From Agromyces cerinus (GTDB lineage: Bacteria; Actinomycetota; Actinomycetes; Actinomycetales; Microbacteriaceae): a stretch of DNA of 64,000 nt. Location: contig NZ_JAFBCT010000001.1 in the NCBI RefSeq assembly GCF_016907835.1, forward strand, positions 3,534,001 to 3,598,000. Reading direction: 5' to 3'. Below the pieces are notes generated by a model, which ran no database searches, was not told where the DNA came from, and was given only the letters and a program-made list of their open reading frames with translations. Below, one piece after another: positions 35,286 to 44,655 of this stretch (within the stretch, counting starts at the first letter, position 1; each line of letters begins with the position of its first letter). Made by a program: the position numbers and the translations under genes.

Positions 35286-35306
35286 TTTTGAACGAAGGGA
35301 GAGCCT

Positions 35307-37475
35307 GTGGCCAACATGCAGGGTGCGCCGAGCACGCAGGAAGAGCAGAAGTCGGCGCTCGAACAGTACGGCGTCAACCTCACCGAGATCGCGAAGGCGG
35401 GCAAGCTCGACCCCGTGATCGGGCGCGACTCCGAGATCCGCCGCGTCAGCCAGGTGCTCACGCGACGCACGAAGAACAACCCCGTGCTCATCGGCGAGCC
35501 CGGCGTCGGCAAGACCGCCGTCGTCGAGGGACTCGCCCAGCGCATCGTCGCGGGCGACGTCGCCGAGTCGCTGAAGGGCAAGCAGCTCATCTCGCTCGAC
35601 ATCTCCGCGCTCGTCGCAGGTGCGATGTACCGCGGCCAGTTCGAGGAGCGGCTGAAGGCCGTGCTCAAGGAGATCAACGACGCCGAGGGCGAGATCATCA
35701 CCTTCGTCGACGAGCTGCACCTGCTCATGGGTGCGGGCGGCGGCGAGGGCTCCGTCGCGGCCTCCAACATGTTGAAGCCCATGCTCGCCCGCGGTGAGCT
35801 GCGGCTCATCGGCGCGACCACGCTCAACGAGTACCGCGAATACATCGAGAAGGATGCCGCGCTCGAACGCCGCTTCCAGCAGGTGTACGTCGGCGAACCG
35901 AGCGTCGAAGACACGATCGCGATCCTCCGCGGCCTCAAGGGGCGCTACGAGGCGCATCACGGGGTGACCATCTCCGATGCGGCGCTCGTCGCGGCGGCAT
36001 CCCTGTCGAACCGCTACATCTCGGCCCGGCAACTGCCCGACAAGGCGATCGACCTCGTCGACGAGGCCATGTCGCGCCTCAAGATGGAGATCGACTCGAG
36101 CCCCGTCGAGATCGACCAGCTGAAGCGCCAGGTCGACCGCATGAAGCTCGAGGAGCTCGCCCTCAAGAAGGAGAAGGACGACGCGTCGAAGGAACGGCTC
36201 GCGAAGCTGCGCGAGACGCTCGTCGAGCAGGAGCGCGAACTCGCAGGCCTCGAGGCCCGCTGGGCGCGCGAGCGGATGTCGCTGAACCGCGTCGGCGACC
36301 TGAAGAAGCAGCTCGACGACGCGATCACCCAGCGCGACCGCGCCATGCGCGAGGCCGACTACGCGAAGGCATCGAAGCTCGAGTACGAGACGATCGCCAA
36401 GCTGCAGCGCGACCTCGAGGCGGCCGAGCAGGCCGAGCAGGCTCCCGACGAGCCCCGCATGGTCAACGAGCAGGTCACCGAGGAGGACATCGCCCAGGTG
36501 ATCGCCGCGTGGACCGGCATTCCCGTCGGCCGGCTCCTGCAGGGCGAGACCGAGAAGCTGCTGCACCTCGAGCAGGAGCTGGGCAAGCGCCTCATCGGGC
36601 AGAAGCGCGCCGTCGCGGCGGTCGCCGACTCGGTGCGCCGCTCGCGCGCCGGCATCAGCGACCCCAACCGGCCGACCGGGTCCTTCCTGTTCCTCGGCCC
36701 GACGGGCGTCGGCAAGACCGAGCTCGCGAAGGCGCTCGCCGAGTTCCTCTTCGACGACGAGCACGCCATGGTGCGAATCGACATGTCGGAGTACGGCGAG
36801 AAGTTCTCGGTCTCCCGACTCGTCGGCGCGCCGCCCGGATACGTCGGCTACGACCAGGGCGGCCAGCTCACCGAGGCCGTGCGTCGGCGCCCCTACTCGG
36901 TGATCCTCTTCGACGAGGTCGAGAAGGCGCACCCCGAGGTCTTCGACGTGCTGCTGCAGGTGCTCGACGACGGGCGTCTCACCGACGGCCAGGGCCGCAC
37001 GGTCGACTTCAGGAACACCATCCTGATCCTCACGTCGAACCTCGGCTCGCAGTATCTCGTCGACCCGAGCCTCAGCTGGGACGAGAAGGAGCAGGCCGTG
37101 CTGCAGACCGTGCGGCAGGCGTTCAAGCCCGAGTTCGTGAACCGGCTCGACGACATCGTCGTGTTCTCCGCGCTCAGCGAGGCCGAGCTCGGCGAGATCG
37201 TGAACCTCTACATCGACCGGCTCTCGGCGCGTCTGCACGAGCGGCGACTGCAGCTCGGCGTCACTCCCGACGCCAGGGCGTGGCTCGCCGAACGCGGGTA
37301 CGACCCGCTGTACGGCGCGCGGCCGCTGCGCCGGCTCATGCAGCACGAGATCGACGACCGGCTCGCCCGGGCGCTGCTCACGGGCGAGGTGCGCGACGGC
37401 GACACCGTCGTGGTCGGGCTCGCCGTTGACGGCGACTCGCTCTCGGTGGCGCGAGCCGAGGTCCCGGTCGACTAA
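35307..37475 (+). CDS. clpB: ClpB disaggregase lacking the N-terminal domain
   Basis: The 722-residue AAA+ protein has two nucleotide domains (Walker A GEPGVGKT at 63-70, second GPTGVGKT at 464-471) separated by a ClpB-type coiled-coil middle domain of about 115 residues ([33 protein letters not shown]). There is no ClpP-docking VGF/IGL loop after TSNLGSQ, so it is a disaggregase, not a protease subunit. With DnaK/DnaJ it rescues aggregated proteins. The usual N-domain of about 145 residues is absent: an in-frame TGA stop at 35289-35291 lies directly before GTG 35307. The HAIR site upstream places it under HspR. Confidence 0.93.
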   Translation: MANMQGAPSTQEEQKSALEQYGVNLTEIAKAGKLDPVIGRDSEIRRVSQVLTRRTKNNPVLIGEPGVGKTAVVEGLAQRIVAGDVAESLKGKQLISLDISALVAGAMYRGQFEERLKAVLKEINDAEGEIITFVDELHLLMGAGGGEGSVAASNMLKPMLARGELRLIGATTLNEYREYIEKDAALERRFQQVYVGEPSVEDTIAILRGLKGRYEAHHGVTISDAALVAAASLSNRYISARQLPDKAIDLVDEAMSRLKMEIDSSPVEIDQLKRQVDRMKLEELALKKEKDDASKERLAKLRETLVEQERELAGLEARWARERMSLNRVGDLKKQLDDAITQRDRAMREADYAKASKLEYETIAKLQRDLEAAEQAEQAPDEPRMVNEQVTEEDIAQVIAAWTGIPVGRLLQGETEKLLHLEQELGKRLIGQKRAVAAVADSVRRSRAGISDPNRPTGSFLFLGPTGVGKTELAKALAEFLFDDEHAMVRIDMSEYGEKFSVSRLVGAPPGYVGYDQGGQLTEAVRRRPYSVILFDEVEKAHPEVFDVLLQVLDDGRLTDGQGRTVDFRNTILILTSNLGSQYLVDPSLSWDEKEQAVLQTVRQAFKPEFVNRLDDIVVFSALSEAELGEIVNLYIDRLSARLHERRLQLGVTPDARAWLAERGYDPLYGARPLRRLMQHEIDDRLARALLTGEVRDGDTVVVGLAVDGDSLSVARAEVPVD

Positions 37476-37484
37476 GCGAACACC

Positions 37485-37522
37485 ACGCGGCATCCGTTCG
37501 AAACATCGAGCGGATGCCGCGT
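37485..37522. terminator. Bidirectional hairpin between clpB and an MFS gene
   Basis: Sixteen-base arms with one G-T wobble enclose a six-base loop, 10 bases after the clpB stop and 8 bases before the stop of the convergent MFS gene. It contains the common 'gcggcatccg' word of this genome. Confidence 0.75.
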
Positions 37523-37529
37523 TCTGCTG

Positions 37530-38804
37530 TCACTCGACGGCGACGTCGCTCTCGGGCTGGGGAGCTCGCACGCCGTTCGCGCTCGCGGGGATGCGTCGCT
37601 CGAGGGCGAGTGCCAGCGCGCCGATGCCGAGGCAGCCGATGACCATCACGGCGATGTAGACGGCGTCGAGATCGTGGTCGAGCAGCAGGCCGGCGGCGAT
37701 CGGCCCGGCGATGGCTCCGCCCTGGAAGGCCGCCGAGTTGATCGCGTTGTAGCGGCCGCGGTTGTGGTCGGAGGCGAGGTCGTTGTAGATCGCCGGCACG
37801 GTCGGCTGCAGCAGGGTCTCGCCGAACGCGAAGACGCCCATGAACGCGAGCACGCCGATCGCCGCGGCGAGGGTGTCGGGCAGGAGCCCCGCTGCGCCGA
37901 GGATCAGCCACGACAGCGCCCAGACGCCGGCCATGACCCACATCACCCGCGTGCGCCGCTTGCCGCTGATCTTCGCGAGCACGGTGAACTGCAGCAGCAC
38001 GATGACCGCGGTGTTGACCGCGAACGAGAGCCCGATCACGCGGGTCGAGACCTCGGCCACCTGCCGAGCGTAGGCCGGGAAGCCGGCCTCCATCTGGCCG
38101 TAGCCGATGAACATGGCGATGAACGTGAGGAGCGTGAGCCACAGCACGGCGGGCTGACGGAGGATCTCGCGATAGCCGCCCGCCGCGGCCGACTCCTCGG
38201 TCGGCTCGGCCTGGGTGCGCACATGGCGGAGCGGGCCGAGGAGCAGCGCCATGGGGATCAGCGCGCTGGCAGCGTCGATGAGGAGGATCACGGTGAACGT
38301 CTCGGGGGAGTCGACGTCGACGTAGAACCCGCCGATGATGCCGCCCACGCCGATGCCGAGGTTCACGAGCGCGAAGTTCACGCCGAAGTACTGCTGCCGG
38401 AGGTCGCCCGAGACGACCGCCGCGATGAGCGCGTTGAACCCGGGCCAGGAGACGCCGAAGTTCACGCCGATGAGCACGAGGGCGACGGCGGCGACGGCCG
38501 GATGCGTCGCGAACGCGAGCAGCGTGCAGCCGGCGATCATCGAGACGAGGCCGGCGAGCAGCACGGCCTTCGCGCCGAAGCGGTCGATGAGCGTTCCGCC
38601 GGGGCCGGTGACGATGAGCCCGACGACCGCGATGAGGCTCATGAGCGCGCCCGACAGGCCGAGGTCGAAGCCCCGCACCTCGTGCAGGTAGATGATCGTG
38701 AACGGCAGCGTGAGCCCCCGGCCGAGCGTCTGGATGGCGACGGTCGACAGCAGCCACCGGCCCTCGGTGGGCAGGGCACCCCAGAACGTCTTCGCGCTGA
38801 TCAC
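37530..38804 (-). CDS. Major facilitator superfamily transporter
   Basis: The 424-residue protein has twelve hydrophobic helices and the loop 2-3 signature GPGGTLIDRFGAKAVLL (G-x3-D-R-x-G). It probably exports drugs or metabolites by proton antiport. I chose GTG 38804 (VISAKTFWGALPTEGRW), because longer in-frame sequence overlaps a gene on the other strand and is not helix-like. It resembles the second MFS pump at 43302: both have a related GVFAFGETLLQPTVPAI / GIFAVGETIYSPVLNPL stretch. Confidence 0.84.
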   Translation of the reverse strand: MISAKTFWGALPTEGRWLLSTVAIQTLGRGLTLPFTIIYLHEVRGFDLGLSGALMSLIAVVGLIVTGPGGTLIDRFGAKAVLLAGLVSMIAGCTLLAFATHPAVAAVALVLIGVNFGVSWPGFNALIAAVVSGDLRQQYFGVNFALVNLGIGVGGIIGGFYVDVDSPETFTVILLIDAASALIPMALLLGPLRHVRTQAEPTEESAAAGGYREILRQPAVLWLTLLTFIAMFIGYGQMEAGFPAYARQVAEVSTRVIGLSFAVNTAVIVLLQFTVLAKISGKRRTRVMWVMAGVWALSWLILGAAGLLPDTLAAAIGVLAFMGVFAFGETLLQPTVPAIYNDLASDHNRGRYNAINSAAFQGGAIAGPIAAGLLLDHDLDAVYIAVMVIGCLGIGALALALERRIPASANGVRAPQPESDVAVE

Positions 38805-38919
38805 TTCAGCATTCTGTTGGAGACGGCCGACATTCCGCCAATCGCCCGGGCCGGCTCTTCCGCCGCCGCCACTCGCAGCGCTACTGTGGCGACAGCAGTT
38901 CGATCCCGGGGGAGGCGAC

Positions 38920-39423
38920 ATGTCTGCAGTGAACGGAGACGACATCGGCGAGGTCGTGCTGACGCACGGCCAGCGACGAGGCATCCGATTGATCGGATTG
39001 GCCGGCGTGATCGGCGGCATCCTGTTGATCGTCGTTGCGATCCTCGCCTGGATCGGGGTCTCGAACCAGCTCCGAGCCGAGAACATCACGATCCCCGACG
39101 ACTCCCCGTACTTCGCGGGCAAGACCGTCGACGGACCGATCGACGCCTTCATCCAGGCAGGCGTCATCAATGCGCACGCCCTCGAGGCGAGCGGCGGCAA
39201 GACCTACGCCGAGCTCGACCAGGACGACCCGGTGCGCGACACCGTCATGAACGCGTCGTTCCTGCGGGCCTCGCTCTTCACCTCGGTCGTCTCGTTCGGT
39301 GTCGCGCTCTTCGCAGCGGGGGTCGGCGTGATCTTCGTGCTCTTCGGTTGGGCGCTGCGCATGCTCGTGCCATCGCCCGCGCGAACGTCGGCGAGGGCCA
39401 CGGCTCCGCCCGCAGCGGCCTGA
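38920..39423 (+). CDS. Two-helix membrane protein of unknown function
   Basis: The 167-residue protein (MSAVNGDDIGEVVLTHGQRR) has two transmembrane helices near residues 28-50 and 125-150, with an intervening extracytoplasmic loop of about 70 residues (ENITIPDDSPYFAGKTVDGPIDAFIQAGVINAHALEASGGKTYAEL). The GGAGG before ATG 38920 decides the start. Its family is not recognised. It is divergent from the MFS gene across a leader of about 115 bases. Confidence 0.7.
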   Translation: MSAVNGDDIGEVVLTHGQRRGIRLIGLAGVIGGILLIVVAILAWIGVSNQLRAENITIPDDSPYFAGKTVDGPIDAFIQAGVINAHALEASGGKTYAELDQDDPVRDTVMNASFLRASLFTSVVSFGVALFAAGVGVIFVLFGWALRMLVPSPARTSARATAPPAAA

Positions 39424-39465
39424 GACCGCCCCGTCCGTTCATGAGGCGGGCGTAGGCTCCGGCAC

Positions 39466-41037
39466 ATGCTGGTGGGGGCTGGAGTGGGAACCGAGCGCGC
39501 GCTCGTCGTCGAGACCGAGACGGGCGCGGTGCGAGGAGTGCGCCGGCACGGCGTGCGCTGCTGGCGGGGCATCCCGTATGCGGCGTCGACGGGCGGCGAT
39601 GCCCGCTTCCGTGCCCCTCGGGCGGCGTCGGGCTGGGACGGCGTGCGCGACGCCGCCGAGTTCGGCCCGGTGGCGCCGCAGAAGCGGAAGGGCCAGTTCA
39701 TCGGCGCGGCGCCGGGCCTCGTGCGCAGCGAGGACTGCCTGAGCGTCAACGTGATCGCGCCCGACGAGGCGGCCGAGACGGTCGGGTCGCCCGGTCGCCC
39801 GGTCATGGTGTTCATCCACGGCGGCGCCTACAGCGTCGGCTCCTCGGGGGAGTACCCCCGTCAGGGCGAACGGCTCGTGCGCGAGCACGGCATCGTCTAC
39901 GTCAGCATGAACTACCGGCTCGGAGCCCTCGGCTGGCTCGACTTCCGCGCCTACTCGACGCCCGAGCGCCCGATCGAGGCGAATCTCGGACTCCGCGACC
40001 AGGTCGCCGCCCTCGAATGGGTGCGCACCAACATCCGCTCGTTCGGCGGCGACCCCGACCGCGTGACCCTCTTCGGCGAGTCGGCCGGGGCGAACTCGGT
40101 GACCACGCTGCTCACCGTGCCCGCGGCCGAGGGGCTCTTCGCCCGCGCGATCGCGCAGAGTTCGCCCGCGAACGCCGTCTACCTGCCCGAGACGACGGCG
40201 AGGTGGGCCGGCGAGTACGTGCAGCTGCTGAGCCGGGTGGTCGACGACGACGACCTCGAGAGCGAATCGGTCGAGGATGCCGCGGCGATGCTGTGCGGCG
40301 CAGACGCCATGCAGCTCGCCGAGGCGACGACCGCACTCACGATCCGCACCCCCGACGAGAATCCCGGCACGATCAGCCTCGCGCCCGTCATCGACGGCGA
40401 GTTCCTGCCGCACCGCCCGCTCGACGCATTCAGGGACGGGCTCGCGCACCGGGTGCCGCTCATCATCGGCACCAACGATCGCGAGGGCTCGCTCTTCGAG
40501 GGGCGCATCAGCATCCTGCCCACGACGAAGCCGCGCATCCGCGCGATCTTCGCGAACACGAGGAAGAAGTCGCGCAAGGCCATCAAGCGCCAGTATCCGG
40601 GGCTTCCCGAGCGGCGGCCGGCGGCCGACTTCGCCGGCGACTTCACGTTCTGGTTCCCGTCGGTGAAGGTGGCCGAGCGGCATGCGCGGTACGCGCCGAC
40701 GCACATGTACCGATTCGACGCGGCCCCGCGGATGCCGCGGCTCCTCGGTCTCGACGCGACCCACGGCCTCGAGCTCTTCGCGCTCTTCGAGAAGTTCGAC
40801 ACGCTGACCGGTGCGGGGCTGACGCTGCTCGGCGGGCGTCGCATGTTCCGTTCGGTCGGGCGGCGCATGCAGGCGCACTGGGTCGCGCTCGCGGCATCCG
40901 GCGCCCCGCTCGACGACTGGCCGCGCTACGACGAGGTGGTCAGGCGCACCCTCGTCTTCGACCGGCTCGACCGCATCGAGCTCGACCCGAGGCGCGAGAA
41001 GCGGCTCGCCTGGCAGGAGTTCGTGCCGCACGTGTGA
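39466..41037 (+). CDS. Type-B carboxylesterase/lipase
   Basis: The 523-residue alpha/beta hydrolase has the oxyanion HGG (118-120), nucleophile GESAGAN (Ser206), acidic residue in NDREGSLF (Glu340) and histidine in DATHGLELF (His433). No signal peptide is evident, so it is likely cytoplasmic. It hydrolyses carboxylic esters of unknown origin. The next gene, a zinc alcohol dehydrogenase, starts 53 bases downstream, a layout that would allow an ester to be split and its alcohol oxidised. Confidence 0.86.
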   Translation: MLVGAGVGTERALVVETETGAVRGVRRHGVRCWRGIPYAASTGGDARFRAPRAASGWDGVRDAAEFGPVAPQKRKGQFIGAAPGLVRSEDCLSVNVIAPDEAAETVGSPGRPVMVFIHGGAYSVGSSGEYPRQGERLVREHGIVYVSMNYRLGALGWLDFRAYSTPERPIEANLGLRDQVAALEWVRTNIRSFGGDPDRVTLFGESAGANSVTTLLTVPAAEGLFARAIAQSSPANAVYLPETTARWAGEYVQLLSRVVDDDDLESESVEDAAAMLCGADAMQLAEATTALTIRTPDENPGTISLAPVIDGEFLPHRPLDAFRDGLAHRVPLIIGTNDREGSLFEGRISILPTTKPRIRAIFANTRKKSRKAIKRQYPGLPERRPAADFAGDFTFWFPSVKVAERHARYAPTHMYRFDAAPRMPRLLGLDATHGLELFALFEKFDTLTGAGLTLLGGRRMFRSVGRRMQAHWVALAASGAPLDDWPRYDEVVRRTLVFDRLDRIELDPRREKRLAWQEFVPHV

Positions 41038-41090
41038 GTCCGGGCAGGTTCGACCGCCGCAGCCGGGGGCAGCGCGCGTAGGCTCGGAGC

Positions 41091-42140
41091 ATGCTCGCCA
41101 CCGTCATCCACGCGCCCCGCGACATCCGTGTCGAAACCGTGCCCGACCCGGTGCTCTCCACCGGTGCCGACGCCATCGTGAAGGTCGTCGCCGCGTGCGT
41201 CTGCGGCTCCGACCTCTGGCCGTACCGGGGCGTGACGCCCACGCACGAGCCGCATCGCATCGGGCACGAGTTCATCGGCGTGGTCGAGGCGATCGGCGAG
41301 GAGGTCGCGGTGGTCGCCGTCGGCGACTTCGTGATCGCCCCCTTCTACGTGTGCGACAACACGTGCGCGAACTGCCGCAACGGCGTCTCGACCTCGTGCC
41401 TGAACGGCGGATGGTGGGGCTCCGACGACCGCGTCGGCGGCTTCGCCGACGGCGGCCAGGGCGAGCGCGTGCGCGTGCCGCTCGCCGACGGCACGCTCGT
41501 GGTCGTGCCCGGCCCGGTCGGTGACGACGAGGTGCCGGGTCTGCTGAGCCTCGCCGATGTCATGGGCACCGGCCACCACGCCGCAGTCTCTGCAGGCGTC
41601 TCGGCGGGCGACTCGGTCGCCGTCGTGGGTGACGGCGCGGTCGGCCTCTGCGCGATCATCGCGTCGAAGCGACTCGGCGCCACGACGATCATCGCGATGT
41701 CGCGGCATCCGGAGCGGCAGGCGCTCGCCCGCCGGTTCGGCGCGACGCACATCGTCGAGGAGCGCGGGGCCGAGGGCGTGGCCCGGGTGCAGGAACTCAC
41801 CGGGGCCATCGGCGCCGACCGGGTGCTCGAGTGCGTCGGCACGAAGGAGTCGATGGACCAGGCGATCCGTTCCACCCGCCCCGGCGGCATGGTCGGGTAC
41901 GTCGGTGCGCCGAACGGCGGGCCCGAGCTGCCGGTGCGCCCGCTCTTCAACCGCAACGTCGGCGTCAACGGCGGGGTCGCGCCCGTGCGCGGCTACATCG
42001 AGGAGCTGCTGCCCGATGTGCGGTCGGGGGCGATCGAGCCCGGGCTCGTGTTCGACCTGGAGCTGCCGCTCGCCGAGGCCGCGGAGGCGTACGCCGCGAT
42101 GGACGAGCGACGCGCGACGAAGGTGCTGCTGCGGCCATGA
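41091..42140 (+). CDS. Zinc-dependent alcohol dehydrogenase (MDR)
   Basis: The 349-residue protein has catalytic-zinc ligands Cys38 (VCGSD) and GHE (His59-Glu60), structural-zinc Cys residues 88, 92, 95 and 103, and a nucleotide motif VVGDGAVGLCAIIASKRLGA. It is of the threonine/sorbitol dehydrogenase-like MDR group. It follows the carboxylesterase and overlaps the heme-degrading-domain gene (ATGA at 42137). Confidence 0.85.
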   Translation: MLATVIHAPRDIRVETVPDPVLSTGADAIVKVVAACVCGSDLWPYRGVTPTHEPHRIGHEFIGVVEAIGEEVAVVAVGDFVIAPFYVCDNTCANCRNGVSTSCLNGGWWGSDDRVGGFADGGQGERVRVPLADGTLVVVPGPVGDDEVPGLLSLADVMGTGHHAAVSAGVSAGDSVAVVGDGAVGLCAIIASKRLGATTIIAMSRHPERQALARRFGATHIVEERGAEGVARVQELTGAIGADRVLECVGTKESMDQAIRSTRPGGMVGYVGAPNGGPELPVRPLFNRNVGVNGGVAPVRGYIEELLPDVRSGAIEPGLVFDLELPLAEAAEAYAAMDERRATKVLLRP

Positions 42141-42610
42141 GCGAGCTCCTCGAACGGCTCGTCGCCGAAGCCTCCGAACTGCAGTTCGACCGGTTCACCC
42201 TCGACGACGCCTGGGTGGTCGGAGGGAAGCTGCGAGCTGCCGCCGCCGAGGCGGGGCATCCGGTCGCGATCGCGATCTGGTTCGGCTCGCAGCGGGTGTT
42301 CCATGCCGCCCTGCCGGGCGCGACCGCCGACAACGACGCCTGGCTCGATCGCAAGCACCGGGTCGTCGAGCGGTACGGGCAGGCTTCGATGCTCGTCGGC
42401 GAGGAGTTCCGCGCGAAGGGCGAGGACTTCGACGTGCACGCCCGCCTCGACCCGCGCGAGTTCGCGGCGCACGGCGGGGTCGTGCCGATCCGCATCCGCG
42501 AGGTCGGGGTCATCGGCGCCGTCGGCGTATCGGGGCTGCCCGAGCTGGCCGATCACGAACTCGTCGTCGAGCAGTTGCGTGCGCATCTGCGGGACCGGGT
42601 CGGCGACTGA
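42137..42610 (+). CDS. UPF0303/heme-degrading-domain (HbpS-like) protein
   Basis: The 157-residue protein matches the small GlcG/HbpS/YBR137W-type fold: FTLDDAWVVGGKLRAAAAEAGHPVAIAIWFGSQRVFHAALPGATADNDAWLDRKHRVVERYGQASMLVGEEFRAKG. HbpS proteins bind heme and act in oxidative sensing; others have unknown roles. It is translationally coupled to the alcohol dehydrogenase by ATGA overlap. A short hairpin ends the operon. Confidence 0.8.
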   Translation: MSELLERLVAEASELQFDRFTLDDAWVVGGKLRAAAAEAGHPVAIAIWFGSQRVFHAALPGATADNDAWLDRKHRVVERYGQASMLVGEEFRAKGEDFDVHARLDPREFAAHGGVVPIRIREVGVIGAVGVSGLPELADHELVVEQLRAHLRDRVGD

Positions 42611-42619
42611 CGAGTCGGT

Positions 42620-42637
42620 GATGCCGGCTACGGCATC
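42620..42637. terminator. Small bidirectional terminator hairpin
   Basis: GATGCCG-GCTA-CGGCATC is a perfect seven-base-pair hairpin, 9 bases after the heme-domain gene and 14 bases from the convergent MarR stop. Confidence 0.6.
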
Positions 42638-42651
42638 TCCGTGCGGGTTGG

Positions 42652-43158
42652 TCAGGCGTCGATGTCGTCGAGGCGCGCGATGACGACCTCGAGCAGGCGT
42701 GCGAGCTCGGCACGTTCGGCGTCGCCGAGATCCTGCAGCACGTCGGACTCGACGACGTCGGAGTCGCGGATCGCCTGACTGAACAGACCCCAGCCCTCCT
42801 CGGTGAGGCTCACGAGGATGCGGGTGCGGTTGTCGGGATCGGCCGCGCGCTCGACGAGGCCGCGCTCGGCGAGCTTGTCGAGGCGATGCGTCATCGACGA
42901 CGGCGCGACGTTCGTGAGTTCGGCGAGCTGGCTCGGGGTGAGGGCCTCTCCGGCCTTGGCGAGCGACGTGACGACAGCCCATTCGCCCGAGCTCACGTCG
43001 AGGTCGGTGAGCTGCCTGACGTACCACTGGTCGAGCTTCTTCGTGAGCCCCTGCACGGCGGTGATGACCCGCTGCACGGACTCCTCGCCGCCCGCGGCGA
43101 CGTAGGTGGCGACGGCGCGGCGGTGCAGTTCCTGCGCTGACGGGGTGCGTTTGGCCAT
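42652..43158 (-). CDS. MarR-family transcriptional regulator
   Basis: The 168-residue protein has a MarR winged helix: LTPSQLAELTNVAPSSMTHRLDKLAERGLVERAADPDNRTRILVSLTEEG. It is divergent from an MFS pump with palindromic sites between them, so it probably represses that pump and senses a toxic compound. Start MAKRTPSAQE at 43158 leaves the operator region outside the coding sequence. Confidence 0.86.
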   Translation of the reverse strand: MAKRTPSAQELHRRAVATYVAAGGEESVQRVITAVQGLTKKLDQWYVRQLTDLDVSSGEWAVVTSLAKAGEALTPSQLAELTNVAPSSMTHRLDKLAERGLVERAADPDNRTRILVSLTEEGWGLFSQAIRDSDVVESDVLQDLGDAERAELARLLEVVIARLDDIDA

Positions 43159-43175
43159 AGGGCATTCTCGCACGC

Positions 43176-43207
43176 TATTTCGAGTGCTAATATTTCGATA
43201 TCGAATA
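43176..43207. promoter_or_regulatory. MarR operator region
   Basis: The palindrome TTCGATATCGAA (43194-43205) is preceded by two direct TATTTCGA copies at 43176 and 43191, spaced 15 bases apart, in unusually AT-rich DNA between the divergent MarR and MFS genes. Confidence 0.55.
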
Positions 43208-43301
43208 GTTCGTGTTCGAATCATCGCTTCCCCTCCGACGACGCGCAGGCGAGGCATCCGTCTCACTCGAGACCCTCGACTCCCGGAAAGGTGGCGTGCC
43301 C

Positions 43302-44567
43302 ATGCGCGCGAAACTGCTCATTCTCGCATCGAGCATCGGCATGCTCGGCTGGGGCGCCGTGCTCCCGTACCAGTACGCCTACGCGGCCGACACGCGCGGC
43401 TGGGGCGCCCTCGTCGCGGCGGCCGCATCGTCGCTCTTCTCGGTGGGCGCGCTCGTCGCCGCGCCGATCGCGGGCAGGCTGGCAGACCGGTACAACCCGG
43501 TGCACGTCGCCGTCGTCGCGCAGCTGCTCGGTGCCGTCGGCGCCGCCTCGCTCATCTTCGCCGACGGCCCCGCGGTCTTCCTCGGCGGCATGCTCCTCTT
43601 CGGCCTGGGCCTGGCCGCCGCGGTTCCCGCCAAGCAGGTGCTCGCGCTCGAGTGGTCGTCGACCGACGACCGACGCAAGGTCTTCGCGTACAAGTTCACC
43701 GGAGAGGCGCTCGGCATGGCCGCCGGCGCGTTCCTGGCAGGGCAGATCATCGACCTCGGCAGGCACGACGGACTCGATGTCGGCTTCCTCATGGCCGCCG
43801 CCGGCTTCGCGGTGTCGTCGGCGATCATCGCGCTCGCCGGTCGGGGGGCGCGCCGCGGTTCGGAGTTCGGCGCAGAGGCGGTCGCGGGCCTGAGCGATGA
43901 GCGACGCCCCGGTGCCTTCCGCCTGGTGCTCGCGAACCCCGCGCTCCGCTGGACCTCGGTCATCATGATCGCGCTCGCGCTCGGGTTCTACGCGCAGTTC
44001 GAGTCGGGCATCCCCGCATTCGGCATCACCGTGCTCGAGGTCGACCCCGTGGCGGTCGGCACCGCGGCAGCCGTGAACTGCATCGTGATCGTGGCCCTGC
44101 AGGTCGTGGTCGTGCGGCTCACGGCGAAGGTCAGCGCGCCAGCCCTGCTCATGGCGGTCGGCGGCATCTGGGTGGTCGCGTGGCTCGTGCTCGCGAGTGC
44201 GCAGCTCGCGCCCGGCGTCGCATCGGCGATGTTCGTCATGACCTACGGCATCTTCGCGGTCGGCGAGACGATCTACAGTCCGGTGCTGAACCCGCTCATC
44301 GCCTCGCTCGCACGCAAGGGCATGGTCGGCAGCACGCTCGGCGCGATGTCGGCCCTGCAGACGGCGTTCACCGCGGCGGGACCCCTCGTCGCCGGGGTGC
44401 TGCTCGGCGCCGGACTCGGCGACGTGTTCCTCGGCATGCACCTCGCCCTCAGCGTGCTCGCGGTCTTCGCCGCGTGGCGCCTGAAGCGCGTGATCGCGGC
44501 GATGCCGCCGGTGCGGCACGAGCCGCCGACGCGGCCGATCTCGATCGTCGACCCGGTCGACGCCTGA
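43302..44567 (+). CDS. Major facilitator superfamily drug-type transporter
   Basis: The 421-residue protein has twelve hydrophobic helices and the loop signature APIAGRLADRYNPVHVAVV, typical of multidrug antiporters. Its context, opposite a MarR regulator, supports efflux of a compound sensed by that regulator. Start MRAKLLILASS at 43302 follows GGAAAGG. Sequence similarity to the MFS gene at 37530 suggests one subfamily. Confidence 0.85.
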   Translation: MRAKLLILASSIGMLGWGAVLPYQYAYAADTRGWGALVAAAASSLFSVGALVAAPIAGRLADRYNPVHVAVVAQLLGAVGAASLIFADGPAVFLGGMLLFGLGLAAAVPAKQVLALEWSSTDDRRKVFAYKFTGEALGMAAGAFLAGQIIDLGRHDGLDVGFLMAAAGFAVSSAIIALAGRGARRGSEFGAEAVAGLSDERRPGAFRLVLANPALRWTSVIMIALALGFYAQFESGIPAFGITVLEVDPVAVGTAAAVNCIVIVALQVVVVRLTAKVSAPALLMAVGGIWVVAWLVLASAQLAPGVASAMFVMTYGIFAVGETIYSPVLNPLIASLARKGMVGSTLGAMSALQTAFTAAGPLVAGVLLGAGLGDVFLGMHLALSVLAVFAAWRLKRVIAAMPPVRHEPPTRPISIVDPVDA

Positions 44568-44625
44568 GCGATCCGGCCGCCGCACGACCGAGCGCCGCGA
44601 GTCGTGATCTCGACTCGCGGCGCTC
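44568..44625. repeat. 58-nt repeat, copy A (contains a 15-bp hairpin)
   Basis: This 58-base element matches the one at 48536-48593 in 57 of 58 positions and in the same orientation. It starts with GCGATCCGGCCGCCGCACGA and ends in the hairpin at 44590-44625. The two copies flank the large discoidin gene, 3.9 kb apart. Confidence 0.85.
44590..44625. terminator. Hairpin terminator inside repeat copy A
   Basis: Perfect 15-base arms (GAGCGCCGCGAGTCG and its complement) enclose TGATCT. It stands between the convergent MFS gene (stop at 44567) and the discoidin gene (stop at 44656), and can serve both. Confidence 0.75.
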
Positions 44626-44655
44626 CTGTCGCCGTTCGCCCGCGAGCTCACCGGC

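Noticed and set aside
35266..35294. Sigma-70 promoter formed by TTGAGT in the HAIR element
   Set aside because: No acceptable -10 box follows at the right spacing, so only the operator is claimed.
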